From: Thermosaccharophagus gerlachensis
GTDB lineage: Bacteria; Armatimonadota; Fervidibacteria; Fervidibacterales; Thermosaccharophagaceae
NCBI GenBank assembly: GCA_041538025.1
Contig: JBGOEV010000016.1
Span: 1 to 48,285, forward strand
Direction: 5' to 3'
Length of the DNA: 48,285 bases
Both the position numbers and the translations under genes were made by a program. Below the pieces are notes generated by a model, which was not told where the DNA came from, made no database searches, and saw nothing but the letters and a program-made list of their open reading frames with translations. Shown piece by piece: positions 1 through 9,000 of the stretch (its first letter is position 1; each line of letters begins with the position of its first letter).

Positions 1-1
1 C

Positions 2-1390
2 GTGAAAGCCTTACTACGCCGCTTAGGCATTTCTACCAAACCACTTTCGCCTTTGCCAACCCTTTCCCTTGAAGAGCGCTTTGAACAAGCCTATCAGGAA
101 GCCTTTCAAGTCGCTCAAGAATTTGATTCTTTGCTACTCAAGGACATCGCTTCAGCGCTGGCAAAAGCAGGTCAATTTGACCGAGCCATACAAATCGCCC
201 AGAAAATTGAAGACGCATTGAGGCGTTCTTTGGCGCTCAAGGGAATCGCTGTAGCGCTGGCAAAAGCAGGTCAATTTGACCGAGCCATACAAATCGCCCA
301 GAAAATTGATGAACCGTGGCGTTCTTCGGCGCTCGAGGAAATCGCTTTAGCGTTGGTAAAAGCAGGTCAATTTGACCAAACTATACAAACTGCCCAGAAA
401 ATTGAAGGCGCATTGGCGCTCAAGGAAATCGCTGCAGCGTTGGCAGAAGCGGGTCAATTTGACCAAGCCATACAAATCGCCCAGAAAATTGAAGGCCCAC
501 TGGATCGTTCTTCGGCGCTCAAGGAAATCGCTGTAGCGTTGGCAGAAGCAGGTCAATTTGACCAAGCCATACAAATCGCCCAGAAAATTGAAGACGCATT
601 GAGGCGTTCTTTGGCGCTCAAGGGAATCGCTGTAGCGTTGGCAAAAGCGGGTCAATTTGACCAAGCCATACAAATCGCCCAGAAAATTAATGAACCGCGG
701 CGTTCTTTTTGGCTCAAGGGAATCGCTGTAGCGCTGGCAAAAGCAGGTCAATTTGACCAAGCCATACAAATCGCCCAGAAAATTGAAGGCGCACTGGATC
801 GTTCTTCGGCGCTCGAGGGAATCGCTGTAGCGTTGGCAAAAGCAGGTCAAACGGAACGGGCTAATCAAACCTTCCACATCGCTATACAAACCGCCCAGGA
901 AATTAAAGATACATTGGCGCTCCAGGGAATCGCTGTAGCGTTGGCAGAAGCAGGTCAATTTGACCAAGCCATACAAATCGCCCAGAAAATTGATGAACCG
1001 CGGCGTTCTTGGGCGCTCGGGGGAATCGCTGTAGCGCTGGCAAAAGCGGGTCAATTTGACCAAGCCATACAAATCGCCCAGAAAATTAATGAACCGTTGC
1101 GTTCTTTTTGGCTCAAGGAAATCGCTGTAGCGCTGGCAAAAGCGGGTCAATTTTACCGAGCCATACAAATCGCCCGGAAAATTGATAAACCGTTGCGTTT
1201 TTTTGCGCTCGAGGAAATCGTTGCAGCGTTAGCCAGAGCGGGACGATTTGATCGTGCAGTTGAGGTGGCAGAAACGATTGATTACCCTATTGCACGCCTT
1301 CAAGTGCTTGCAACCATCATAGCGGCGAAGCGAGATGCGGAAAGGGTGAAACGGAGAAACGGTGAAGGGGTGAAACGGAGCGATAAGTGA
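2..1390 (+). CDS. TPR-like helical repeat protein, possibly 5'-truncated
   Basis: About 462 residues, of which roughly 55-430 are 12 consecutive 29-38-residue units of the pattern AGQFDQAIQIAQKI followed by a charged turn and ALKGIAVALAK. Each unit looks like a pair of short helices of the TPR/Sel1-like kind, so the protein should be an alpha-solenoid scaffold for protein binding. This is inferred from the pattern; no enzymatic motif is visible. Unit 8 carries an insertion (AGQTERANQTFHIAIQTAQEIK) and unit 3 a 4-residue deletion. The N-terminal 50 residues are basic then helical, with no signal peptide. A GTG lies at base 2, but the frame may continue upstream of the window, so the true start is unknown. 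The C-terminus ends in a basic tail from a low-complexity DNA tract. The partner and pathway are unknown. Confidence 0.8.
   Translation: MKALLRRLGISTKPLSPLPTLSLEERFEQAYQEAFQVAQEFDSLLLKDIASALAKAGQFDRAIQIAQKIEDALRRSLALKGIAVALAKAGQFDRAIQIAQKIDEPWRSSALEEIALALVKAGQFDQTIQTAQKIEGALALKEIAAALAEAGQFDQAIQIAQKIEGPLDRSSALKEIAVALAEAGQFDQAIQIAQKIEDALRRSLALKGIAVALAKAGQFDQAIQIAQKINEPRRSFWLKGIAVALAKAGQFDQAIQIAQKIEGALDRSSALEGIAVALAKAGQTERANQTFHIAIQTAQEIKDTLALQGIAVALAEAGQFDQAIQIAQKIDEPRRSWALGGIAVALAKAGQFDQAIQIAQKINEPLRSFWLKEIAVALAKAGQFYRAIQIARKIDKPLRFFALEEIVAALARAGRFDRAVEVAETIDYPIARLQVLATIIAAKRDAERVKRRNGEGVKRSDK
140..1280 (+). repeat. Tandem DNA repeat array (about 12 units of 87-114 bp)
   Basis: The coding repeat is nearly identical at DNA level. 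Blocks such as caagccatacaaatcgccca and aatcgctgtagcgttggc recur in most units, including at third codon positions. Synonymous identity this high indicates recent duplication or gene conversion rather than selection on protein alone. Unit length varies (a 12-base deletion in unit 3, an insertion in unit 8). Confidence 0.9.
1336..1381 (+). repeat. Low-complexity GTGAAACGG-type short tandem repeat at gene end
   Basis: The last codons of the repeat-protein gene lie in a purine-rich tract made of variants of the 9-mer gtgaaacgg (gggtgaaacggagaaacgg, then ggtgaaggggtgaaacgg). It encodes the tail ERVKRRNGEGVKRSDK. The tract looks like a microsatellite that reached the stop codon. Similar tracts may be dispersed in the genome, but no second copy is visible in this window. 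Confidence 0.55.
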
Positions 1391-1462
1391 AATCGGAAAG
1401 CGATAGTCAAGTGACCGACGGTTATCTTTTTCAGGCGAGCAGGCTATTTCACCTATGATGCT

Positions 1463-1936
1463 TCATGGGTGCATTGTCACCTTGACTGCTCTGTTCCTTC
1501 CTGTGTGAATTGCTGTTTGGATTGCTTGCTGACATTGGAATAGCGGGAGCTTGTGGGTGACGAAACCTTTTAGCAGTGGTAAAGTCTCCTTCAGCAAACT
1601 CAATGCCAAATCAATTGTCCGAACCTTCTTGTCCTGCCAAACTTCAAAACCGTAAGTGTAAGTGCCGACGACTTTGAGTTCTTTGAACCAAAGGCTTGTC
1701 CAGCTGACTTTGGGCTCTGCAAGCATGCCCACGACGGCAAGGACACCATTAGCAGGTGCGATTATTAAGCGCCAAAATTTCTCGGCAGTGCAGGGTTCCA
1801 AAAAACAGTCGCTAATCGCTATTTGCCATTTGCTGTCTTTCTGACCTGTCAAATTGCCGACCTCACGACTTGCCGATAAGCTTGGCAGGAGCCTCGCCCT
1901 CCCAATTTTTAGTGGCTTGACGGCAAAACTTTTTGG
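1463..1936 (-). pseudogene. C-terminal remnant of a zinc-type alcohol dehydrogenase
   Basis: The minus strand encodes about 125 residues matching the end of medium-chain Zn-dependent dehydrogenases. Visible landmarks are the Rossmann strand and loop VLAVVGMLAEPK, then WFKELKVVGTYTYG, then a C-terminal helix with LVTHKLPL-like FVTHKLPLFQCQQAI and a final VKVTMHP. The zinc-binding catalytic half, the GxGxxG motif and a credible start codon are missing. The frame stays open upstream through the adjacent REP-like element (reading KIGRARLLPSLSASREVGN) to an in-frame stop at 1937-1939. The family normally has about 340-390 residues, so roughly two thirds are lost. It is probably a relic left after deletion or element insertion and probably not expressed. 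Confidence 0.7.
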
Positions 1937-1943
1937 CTATCAT
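1863..1943. repeat. REP-like dispersed element (EGEAPA / GRARLLPS type)
   Basis: The core ggcaggagcctcgccctccc at 1884-1903 lies in an element bounded by short inverted TTGCCG/CGGCAA words (1854-1859 and 1921-1926). On the minus strand it can be read as a 26-codon frame from an ATG at 1943 containing WEGEAPAKLIGKS, or in the next frame as KIGRARLLPS. From memory, such sequences are dispersed intergenic repeats in planctomycete- and armatimonadote-like genomes and give rise to spurious small ORFs. Only one copy is present here, so its repeat status is inferred. I would not annotate the small frame as a gene. Confidence 0.5.
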
Positions 1944-1955
1944 AGTCTAATGAAT

Positions 1956-1986
1956 TAGGAGTTCGCAGTCAACTGTGTAACTCCTA
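1956..1986 (-). terminator. Hairpin downstream of the DUF6785-type gene
   Basis: The 8-bp arms TAGGAGTT (1956-1963) and AACTCCTA (1979-1986) enclose an inner CAGT-ca-ACTG stem, giving a nested hairpin 22 bases after the stop codon of the minus-strand gene ending at 2008. There is no strong U-tract after it, so it may be an mRNA 3'-end stabiliser or a weak terminator. It could equally belong to the REP-like element beside it. Confidence 0.45.
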
Positions 1987-2007
1987 TTTATGTTGCTTTT
2001 ATGGAGT

Positions 2008-4035
2008 TCACCACGGCCAAAACGAATACTGTCGTTTGCGTGTGAACATGGCAAGGAGCGACCAAAATCCGCCAACTGCAAATTCTCCAAGAATTAGCCC
2101 GAGTGCCATCGGGATGAAATGGATATAGGCACTTCGCCCTCCATAGTGTAGGGCTAATGCTTTTGCGCACCACCCAATGAGGAGGGGCAACCAAATCACT
2201 CCACTTGTCCAATCAGCTGCGATAGTGTAGCCTATGGGGTGAAATGGCCACCACACAAACCAATAGCGCATTAGCATGAGGAAGACTGCGAACCCAAACC
2301 CAAAAATGATGCCAAAAAGCCCCGGCAAGTTAGCATCTATTGGGTTATTCATCCACGAATCAACGATTTGCCATCCTTGTGGTGAGAGGTCTTTGACAGG
2401 GTGCCCCATGCGTTCTACGCCTTCACGGAAGCACAAATGGAGCAATGCCCAAACGCCAGCGTAGCAACCTGCCACCGTTGCCAACGCTATGGACATTGTG
2501 ACTCTTCTACTATTTGCTCCAACCACTTCCCCAATCTTCATCCCTTCAAGCTGATGAGGCATCGGGACGCCAGTGTAAGCGCGGTTGAAGCCGAAGAAGA
2601 GCGCCCATGCTGCCATTTGTCGTGTATCCATTGTTCTTGGGCTTATGACAGTCAGCAATACATGGTCAGGTCCGGCGAAATGGAAGCCATGAGTTGGTGC
2701 ACCTGCTTCGGCTCTTATCTTCGCTATGGCTGTGTTGAGCACTAAATAAAGCAAAATGTAGGTGAATGCGATGTAGATTGGCATCCCGAGCGTCCACCCA
2801 TAGAGTGTGGTCAGCAAAAGACCAATAAGAAGCACACCTACCGCCAACCGATACTCAATTGCCTCAGACGGTGTAATTTTTGAGTTGTCTTCTGGAGCTC
2901 CACAAATTGCCCTCCATACACTCCTAAGGTGTGTTCTGGCTGCCCACAGGCTGAGCGCCACAATCGCCATATAGCCACCGATACCTTGCTCAAGCATAGC
3001 AGGTGGGACACTGCGCCCCATAGTTGCCCAAGGATACGGTGACGGGTATCCGAGGGCTGAAAAGAGGAAACGCTCAAAGCGGAACAGAAGGACAAAGAAC
3101 CATGTTGAGAAAGTGAGGTCGGAAGGGAGCAAATACGCAATTCCGATGATGAACGGGAAGAAGGCAACGCCAGTTGTAGTTAGCGCAGCCTCCCAACGCG
3201 CTGGAAAACGAATCCAGCGAACTTTGACATTGATGTAAGGGATGGATGGGAAGTGGTAGGAGAGACCGTTGATTATGTCAATCGTGGCAGAAACTGTAAA
3301 GCCAGTCCACATCAACCTATTCCGCCAAAGCGATGCAACCCCTTGCTTGGTTATCTCAAGTGGGATAGTGATAAGCGGGAAAGTGAGTTTCTCATTTTGC
3401 GTCCATTGGCGTCGCATCAGCACATTTATGCTGAGGCACATCAGTTGGAGAACAGCGATGAAGCTCGCCCATAGCAATCCCGGGCATAGCCAAGGCATGT
3501 AGTTGTCTGGGATGTAAAGCGTGCTACCGCCCTCATAAAAGTTGCGCACCGCAACCGAATCAGAAACGACTGCATGCCGAGGCAAATATGGCAAAAGCCT
3601 ATCAGCCCACCTGTTGACTTCGTTTGCGTGTCTAAATGGATAAACCAACGACGGTATGAGTATCGCCATGAACTGGTCTCCAACAATCCCACTACTCACA
3701 CAGATCATGATGTAAATCAACAACATCTCGGCACGGGTAAGGGTAAGCTGTTGGGATATAGCGCCAAGCAGTGAGTTAATACCGACGATGATGGCGAGGA
3801 TGAGCACCGCATGAAAGAAAATGGAGAGGTATGTTGGGCGCCCACCGTAGATGTTTTCCATACTCGCTACCCATAGGCTAACCAAGGGTATTAGAACCAG
3901 CCCAAACACTATGCTGAAAGCCCTTATTTGCGACTCACTTCGGGTGGGCGAGATTACCTTCACAAACCCTGTGTCGCTGTTTGAAGCGCCTTTATCGGTC
4001 GGCTCCCTTTCAAACCTATGGGGCATCATCTTCAT
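2008..4035 (-). CDS. DUF6785/DUF6784-type polytopic membrane protein
   Basis: 675 residues, with a soluble N-terminus (about 35 residues) followed by roughly a dozen or more hydrophobic segments. Examples are residues 40-60 (FSIVFGLVLIPLVSLWVA), 75-95, and a C-terminal bundle. I recognise it as the DUF6785/DUF6784 family of large membrane proteins common in Armatimonadota and Planctomycetota, remotely reminiscent of OPT oligopeptide transporters. Transport function is an inference and the substrate is unknown. Conserved-looking polar stretches inside the membrane part include KIRAEAGAPTHGFHFAGPDH and the loop NEKLTFPLITIPLEI. The start is ATG 4035 or 4029; an AAGG lies 8 bases before the latter. 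It follows the secreted propeller gene by 27 bp and is probably the last gene of a three-gene operon, so it may import or sense what the secreted partners bind. Confidence 0.75.
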   Translation of the reverse strand: MKMMPHRFEREPTDKGASNSDTGFVKVISPTRSESQIRAFSIVFGLVLIPLVSLWVASMENIYGGRPTYLSIFFHAVLILAIIVGINSLLGAISQQLTLTRAEMLLIYIMICVSSGIVGDQFMAILIPSLVYPFRHANEVNRWADRLLPYLPRHAVVSDSVAVRNFYEGGSTLYIPDNYMPWLCPGLLWASFIAVLQLMCLSINVLMRRQWTQNEKLTFPLITIPLEITKQGVASLWRNRLMWTGFTVSATIDIINGLSYHFPSIPYINVKVRWIRFPARWEAALTTTGVAFFPFIIGIAYLLPSDLTFSTWFFVLLFRFERFLFSALGYPSPYPWATMGRSVPPAMLEQGIGGYMAIVALSLWAARTHLRSVWRAICGAPEDNSKITPSEAIEYRLAVGVLLIGLLLTTLYGWTLGMPIYIAFTYILLYLVLNTAIAKIRAEAGAPTHGFHFAGPDHVLLTVISPRTMDTRQMAAWALFFGFNRAYTGVPMPHQLEGMKIGEVVGANSRRVTMSIALATVAGCYAGVWALLHLCFREGVERMGHPVKDLSPQGWQIVDSWMNNPIDANLPGLFGIIFGFGFAVFLMLMRYWFVWWPFHPIGYTIAADWTSGVIWLPLLIGWCAKALALHYGGRSAYIHFIPMALGLILGEFAVGGFWSLLAMFTRKRQYSFWPW

Positions 4036-4062
4036 TGCCTTCGTTCATTTGCTTTCTTAACG

Positions 4063-5955
4063 CTACTCAAAGTGCAGTCTAAGTTTGAGTATGCGTTGGT
4101 TCCCACTATCAGCCAAAACTGCTTTTGAGCCACGGAGAGCTACAAATGTTGGCTCACAAAGGTGGAGTGCATCATTACCGCTAACATCTGTTACTCCAAA
4201 CTGCCCTATGAACTTCCACTGGTGCCAGTCAAGCCAGATGAGTCTATGTCTTTTGGTGTCGCTAATTAGCATCCAAGCACCATCAACTGCCATCCTAAGG
4301 TGCTCACCAAGACGCATATCCTCTTTTTCACCCCAACTTGAAAATTCCGATGCCACACGATAAACCTCGCCTTCTGGCTTGAGATGTAAGATGCGTCCAC
4401 TATCGGCAACGAGCAAGCTACCATCGGTGAGCGCAACGATATCTGTTGGCGACCTCAGCGAAGTTCCCTCAACAGTTACTCGCTGCCATAGTTTTTCAAA
4501 CGGGCGCAACTCAGGTAGCCAGAAGTTGGTTTTCCAAATTTGTGCTGTCTCAGCGTCTGTGACGAACAGCGTTGCGTTTGGGTTGCCCGGCTTAACATGC
4601 ACTGATAGACCACACGGTCTCTTCAACGGCACTGGTTCGCCGACTCTCCATGCTTCGTTCCTACCGCCAACTCGCCTGCTGAAAACAGTTGGCACTGGTG
4701 AACGCCTCTGCAAATCATCCAAACGGTATTGAGCAGCAAGTGAAAAGAAGCGCTCACCATCAAAGTAGCCCGGTGTGACCGCAATGTGCAACTCGGCTTT
4801 ACGAGGCGGCGCATCTTGTGCATCTTCCCATCGCCACCAAAGTTGAGCCCTCTCAGTCCCGACGGTTACCCAGCCATCTTCTGACAACCCAACGCTGGAA
4901 ATAGTCGGTAAGCAACCGATGCGACGAACGAAAGAAATGCGTTGTTCTACATTGTCCCACAACGCAATGTAGATTGCGTTTGGCATCGCTGTCGTAATAG
5001 CCAGAAGTTGTTTTTCATCCCTCTCTGCGATGCATAGCACTTGTGTTGGATAACCAAGCTCATGATGCCACTCAACGACTCTCCCGGGTGCACCTTGCCC
5101 GCTTAAATTCAACCGCGAAAGAAAGCCATACCATGCAGTATCCCAAAGCGCCCCACCAGCAAGCGATATGACGCCACGAAACTGTGTAGGTATCGCTGGT
5201 GTCTTCGTGCAAGGGACGGGAAAGCCATCAACCAACTTCCCATCGGGTTTGAACGCAGCTATTGCGTATGCAAATTGATGTGTCTCACCACCAACGAAAG
5301 CACCAAAGTAGCCACCGAGGTAAACAATGTCCCTGTTCTCATCCACTGCAACTCCTTGTGGGTATTCACCGACAACGCTGAATGCAAGCTTGATTGACGC
5401 CTCTTGTCCCTCACCAGCTGGTGGCGAGATGAAATAAACACCGATGCGAGGTTCTTTGGAATCCTTTAATTCGCATGCGAGCACAATTTGCTTATTGAAC
5501 GGCTGTGGCGAAAGGCAGTATGGGACATAGTCTCGTTTTCGTTCAGGCAGAACCAAAGGGACTGGGTAAGCTTTCATTTTTTCGCGCGCTCGTTTCATAG
5601 GCAGGCAAAACAATGCTACCTTTCCGTTTGGCGTCACACCAAGAAAGTAGATGGTATCGTTGAGGAAAGAAAAGGTCCGGCTGTTTACGATGCTCCCAGC
5701 TGGCTCAATTTCTATTCGCTCAACGAGCCTTCCGTCAAGCCCAATCCTGTTGATGGCATCGCCACCGCTTACCCACAGCGTCATATCACGGTCAAGCACC
5801 ACACCAGTAGAACATTTATCAAACGGCATCTTACCAACAGTGACTAAAGTTGCGCCAGCCTCGCCACTGTTTCCGAGCACTCCAACTGGCTCAATCCTCG
5901 CACCGATAGCCACACCAACAAGGAACAGAGCTAACAGGATGCTACTCAAAAACAT
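4063..5955 (-). CDS. Secreted NHL/beta-propeller repeat protein
   Basis: 630 residues with a clear signal peptide (MFLSSILLALFLVGVAIGA). The rest is beta-rich with propeller-blade phrases such as LWVSGGDAINRIGLDGRL, VVALTDGSLLVADSGRILHL and KAVLADSGNQRILKLRL, typical of NHL/SMP-30-like six-bladed propellers. No catalytic motif is recognised. ATG 5955 is supported by AGGGTGAG 6 bases upstream. It sits 60 bp after the giant CBM9/propeller gene and 27 bp before the DUF6785-type gene on the same strand. It is likely exported and used for ligand or polysaccharide interaction; the precise role is unknown. Confidence 0.7.
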   Translation of the reverse strand: MFLSSILLALFLVGVAIGARIEPVGVLGNSGEAGATLVTVGKMPFDKCSTGVVLDRDMTLWVSGGDAINRIGLDGRLVERIEIEPAGSIVNSRTFSFLNDTIYFLGVTPNGKVALFCLPMKRAREKMKAYPVPLVLPERKRDYVPYCLSPQPFNKQIVLACELKDSKEPRIGVYFISPPAGEGQEASIKLAFSVVGEYPQGVAVDENRDIVYLGGYFGAFVGGETHQFAYAIAAFKPDGKLVDGFPVPCTKTPAIPTQFRGVISLAGGALWDTAWYGFLSRLNLSGQGAPGRVVEWHHELGYPTQVLCIAERDEKQLLAITTAMPNAIYIALWDNVEQRISFVRRIGCLPTISSVGLSEDGWVTVGTERAQLWWRWEDAQDAPPRKAELHIAVTPGYFDGERFFSLAAQYRLDDLQRRSPVPTVFSRRVGGRNEAWRVGEPVPLKRPCGLSVHVKPGNPNATLFVTDAETAQIWKTNFWLPELRPFEKLWQRVTVEGTSLRSPTDIVALTDGSLLVADSGRILHLKPEGEVYRVASEFSSWGEKEDMRLGEHLRMAVDGAWMLISDTKRHRLIWLDWHQWKFIGQFGVTDVSGNDALHLCEPTFVALRGSKAVLADSGNQRILKLRLHFE

Positions 5956-6015
5956 CGTCTGCTCACCCTCGCACGAAAGCGAAGTTAAATCTTAGGCTTG
6001 TTTTATGCCTTCCAC

Positions 6016-9000
6016 TTACTCAGCCGTGATTAAACCCCAATTGCCGACTTGCAAGCGCGCTTCGGTTGGTATATCGTTTACGATTGCTGTCTCCTTGTTG
6101 AAGTAGCATGCCCTAAGGACATTCCTGCTCCCGCCTGCATCGGAGTAAATCACGCCAACATCCCCTTTGTATGTTAAGCCAGCCTTTGGCAAAAAGCCGA
6201 TGGTTGAAAGCGGCACTGCAGCTTCAAGCGTGTAGCCATCCTTCGTGCGCCTTATCGCTACCTGCGCATCGCTAAGAACTACAACCCTATCAAAGCTTTC
6301 AGCGCCAGTTGGCGATGTGAAGAGCCTCGGTGAGCGTTCACCTTTCCGCACAGCAGCTTCGTAGAGCACGCAGATTGGTTTCCCTTCCATCTCGCTGAAC
6401 AGCAATCTAATGTCACCAGCTACCGGGCGAGTTCGTCTTGGGTCTGCAGTTGGGTCTGTGCCAAGGAACACATCGCACGCATCACCAGTCTTGAAAAGCA
6501 GAGCGAAGTCCTTCCCACTGTTTCGCATCGGAGAATCGTCCTTCACATCAAACGCCACAAAAAGATGTGTGTCGCTGTATGCTAACGCAACTAAAGCTAT
6601 CCTGCCACCACCTGCATCAATCTTGGCACCCCCCTTCATGTCCCAATCGCTTAAGTCGCCATCAACCTTCGGGAGGTTTGCACCTGCGACATGCCTGAGA
6701 CGCAATGGTGGCAATTCAGATACAATGCCACGCCTTAGCGCAGCTGCCTTCATCGCAAGCTTCCTATCGTGTTCACTGAACTCAAAACGAGTTTGTGCTC
6801 TTTGAATGCTCTCAAGCCCTGTCACTTCCCAAATACGGCAATCAGTGTCACCAGCTATGAGGTAAAATTTGCCGTCATCGCGGTTGCGGAAAAAGAAGCC
6901 AGAGAAGTTTTCTGGCCAGACTGTAGTCTCGTCAGCCCTCGGTCCATAACGGTTGTCCTTGCAGAGCGACGCCACCCAAAGCCCTTCATCTGTGAGCAGG
7001 TTGAATTGACCAAAGTAACCGTTGACAGCGATCACAGTTATCCCGTTATCTAACTTTGCCTTCCCAATGAACTTCATTGCTCCAACGACATCTCCCGGCT
7101 TTGAAAGCGGTGCCTCCAGACCAAAACCAAGCCAAACCCTCCTGTATGCCCAAAGGCGCTTCCCAACTTGAGGCTCTTCAACTGGTGATTTTGGAATCTC
7201 ATAACACGATATGGCTTGCCACTTAGAACCTTTACCGTAGGCATCGCCACCTTCCTGCTCAAGGACGAAGAGCCTATCGCCGTCTGTTATAACGCTGTGT
7301 ATTGTGCTCTTGCCTAAGACGAACATTAAGGGCTTTTGCTCACTTGGCTTTGGATATACTGGGACGCCGTTAGCCAACCACTCCTTCACAGGTATGCGCC
7401 ATATAGCGCCAGTGCCATGAGGAGTTGCACTCCATATCGTAAGTTCGTCATCCACCCATGAACCCCAATACAAGCCCCAAAACGATTGAACACGCTCAAG
7501 CAAAAACTCATCCGCCTGCACAAGCCCGTCACCGTTTAAGTCAGTCCACCAAAAGGCAAACGGATGTGGGTTACGCCAAAACTCATCACGCAACTTCTCA
7601 TCCACTGGTATGTCGTCCTTTGTAAACCCGTGCAAAGGTAATGCGCCTGCAGGTCCATGTGCACAAACTGGCTGCGCAACAAGGTCCTCGCCGAGCTTGT
7701 AAATCACCACCCCACCTCTGCCACGGTGGATGAGATAAACACTGCCCTTGATGTGGCGGAACCAGTAATCTCTATCAGTGAAGCCATCTGGAGTGAATTG
7801 GAAGCCGGTCATCTGTGGGCGAATAAGCGTCCCCAACACATTCCATTTGCCAGTCTTGTAGTCAACTGAAAAGAGAGTTGCGTGGGTGTTAACCCATTGT
7901 GGGTTTTGCTCATCCGCAGCACCCATGACAGCGTAGTGCCCAGCACCAAGCAAGTCAGCAACCAACCTTCCATCCTTAGTCCAAACGCTCACTCGCCTCG
8001 GCGCATTATCATGCTCGCAAACCCAAACTTTACCTTCACGGTCAACAGCTATACCTGATGGTCTGAGCATACCTTGAGGATCATACCTTCCAACCCATGC
8101 TCTCCCGCCATCCTTGCCAATCGTGCGCAACAGCTTCCCATTGCTGTCAAAGACTTTCACTTGCATCGCAGAACCACAATCTGTGACATAGATATTGCCC
8201 TCCCCATCCAATGCCACTCCCCAAGGCGATGAAAGACCATCCGTTACAAGTGGTTTCACATCGCCAGTTTGAGGATTTAACTGCACAAGCCTTTTATCGC
8301 TAACAGCTATCACCTGTCCATCCTTTGTTACAGCCAACCCACATGGCTTCTGTATCGGAAACTCCTTCACACGTTCACCAGTCCGCCAATTGATGGCAAC
8401 GATTTTATCCTCAAGGAAAAGCGACGCATAAAGCATATCGCCACTAACAGCTATTCCAAGCAAGTTTAAGCCCAACTCCTGTGGTCCGAAGTCCTTGTCC
8501 CTAAACCTTTCCCACACCCTCTTCCTTGCCACGAGTGGGTGATAAACGCTGAGGCGCCCAAACGGTTGTAATTCTTTCGGCTTAATCTCGTCCGACCACT
8601 CGCTCACAATCAATGTGCGTTTGCCAAATGGGAAGTTAATCGGCTTACCACTCCTTGCCTCCCACAGGACTACACCTGCCTTGTTTAGCACTTTCGGGTC
8701 AGCCCAATCGCCTCCCCAGCTCTTCCCATCTTGTGCTACAAACAACCTTTCGCCATCACTTGCAAGCGCTGTGACCAAAATGCCAATCTCCAAGACTTGA
8801 TGTTGCCCCCAAAACTTCTTACCAATGTGAGTGACAACGCCATCACCCTTTGGCAGTTTGGGATCAACGGCAATAACCGCCCAACCCGCTTCGCTAACCA
8901 CCCAACCAAGGTAAACTCGCTCATTATCTGAGGCTGCAGCTATTGGTGCACCATGGTCTCCGCCCCAACTACCAGTCCCATCATCTGTGCGCCAAGGTGG

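Noticed and set aside
347..1168. 273-codon open frame antisense to the helical-repeat gene
   Set aside because: It is open only because the repeated DNA lacks stop codons in that frame; its product merely mirrors the repeat and has no independent signal.
1866..1943. 26-codon minus-strand small ORF containing WEGEAPAKLIGKS
   Set aside because: It reads through the REP-like element, which is open in more than one frame; no ribosome-binding site is seen.
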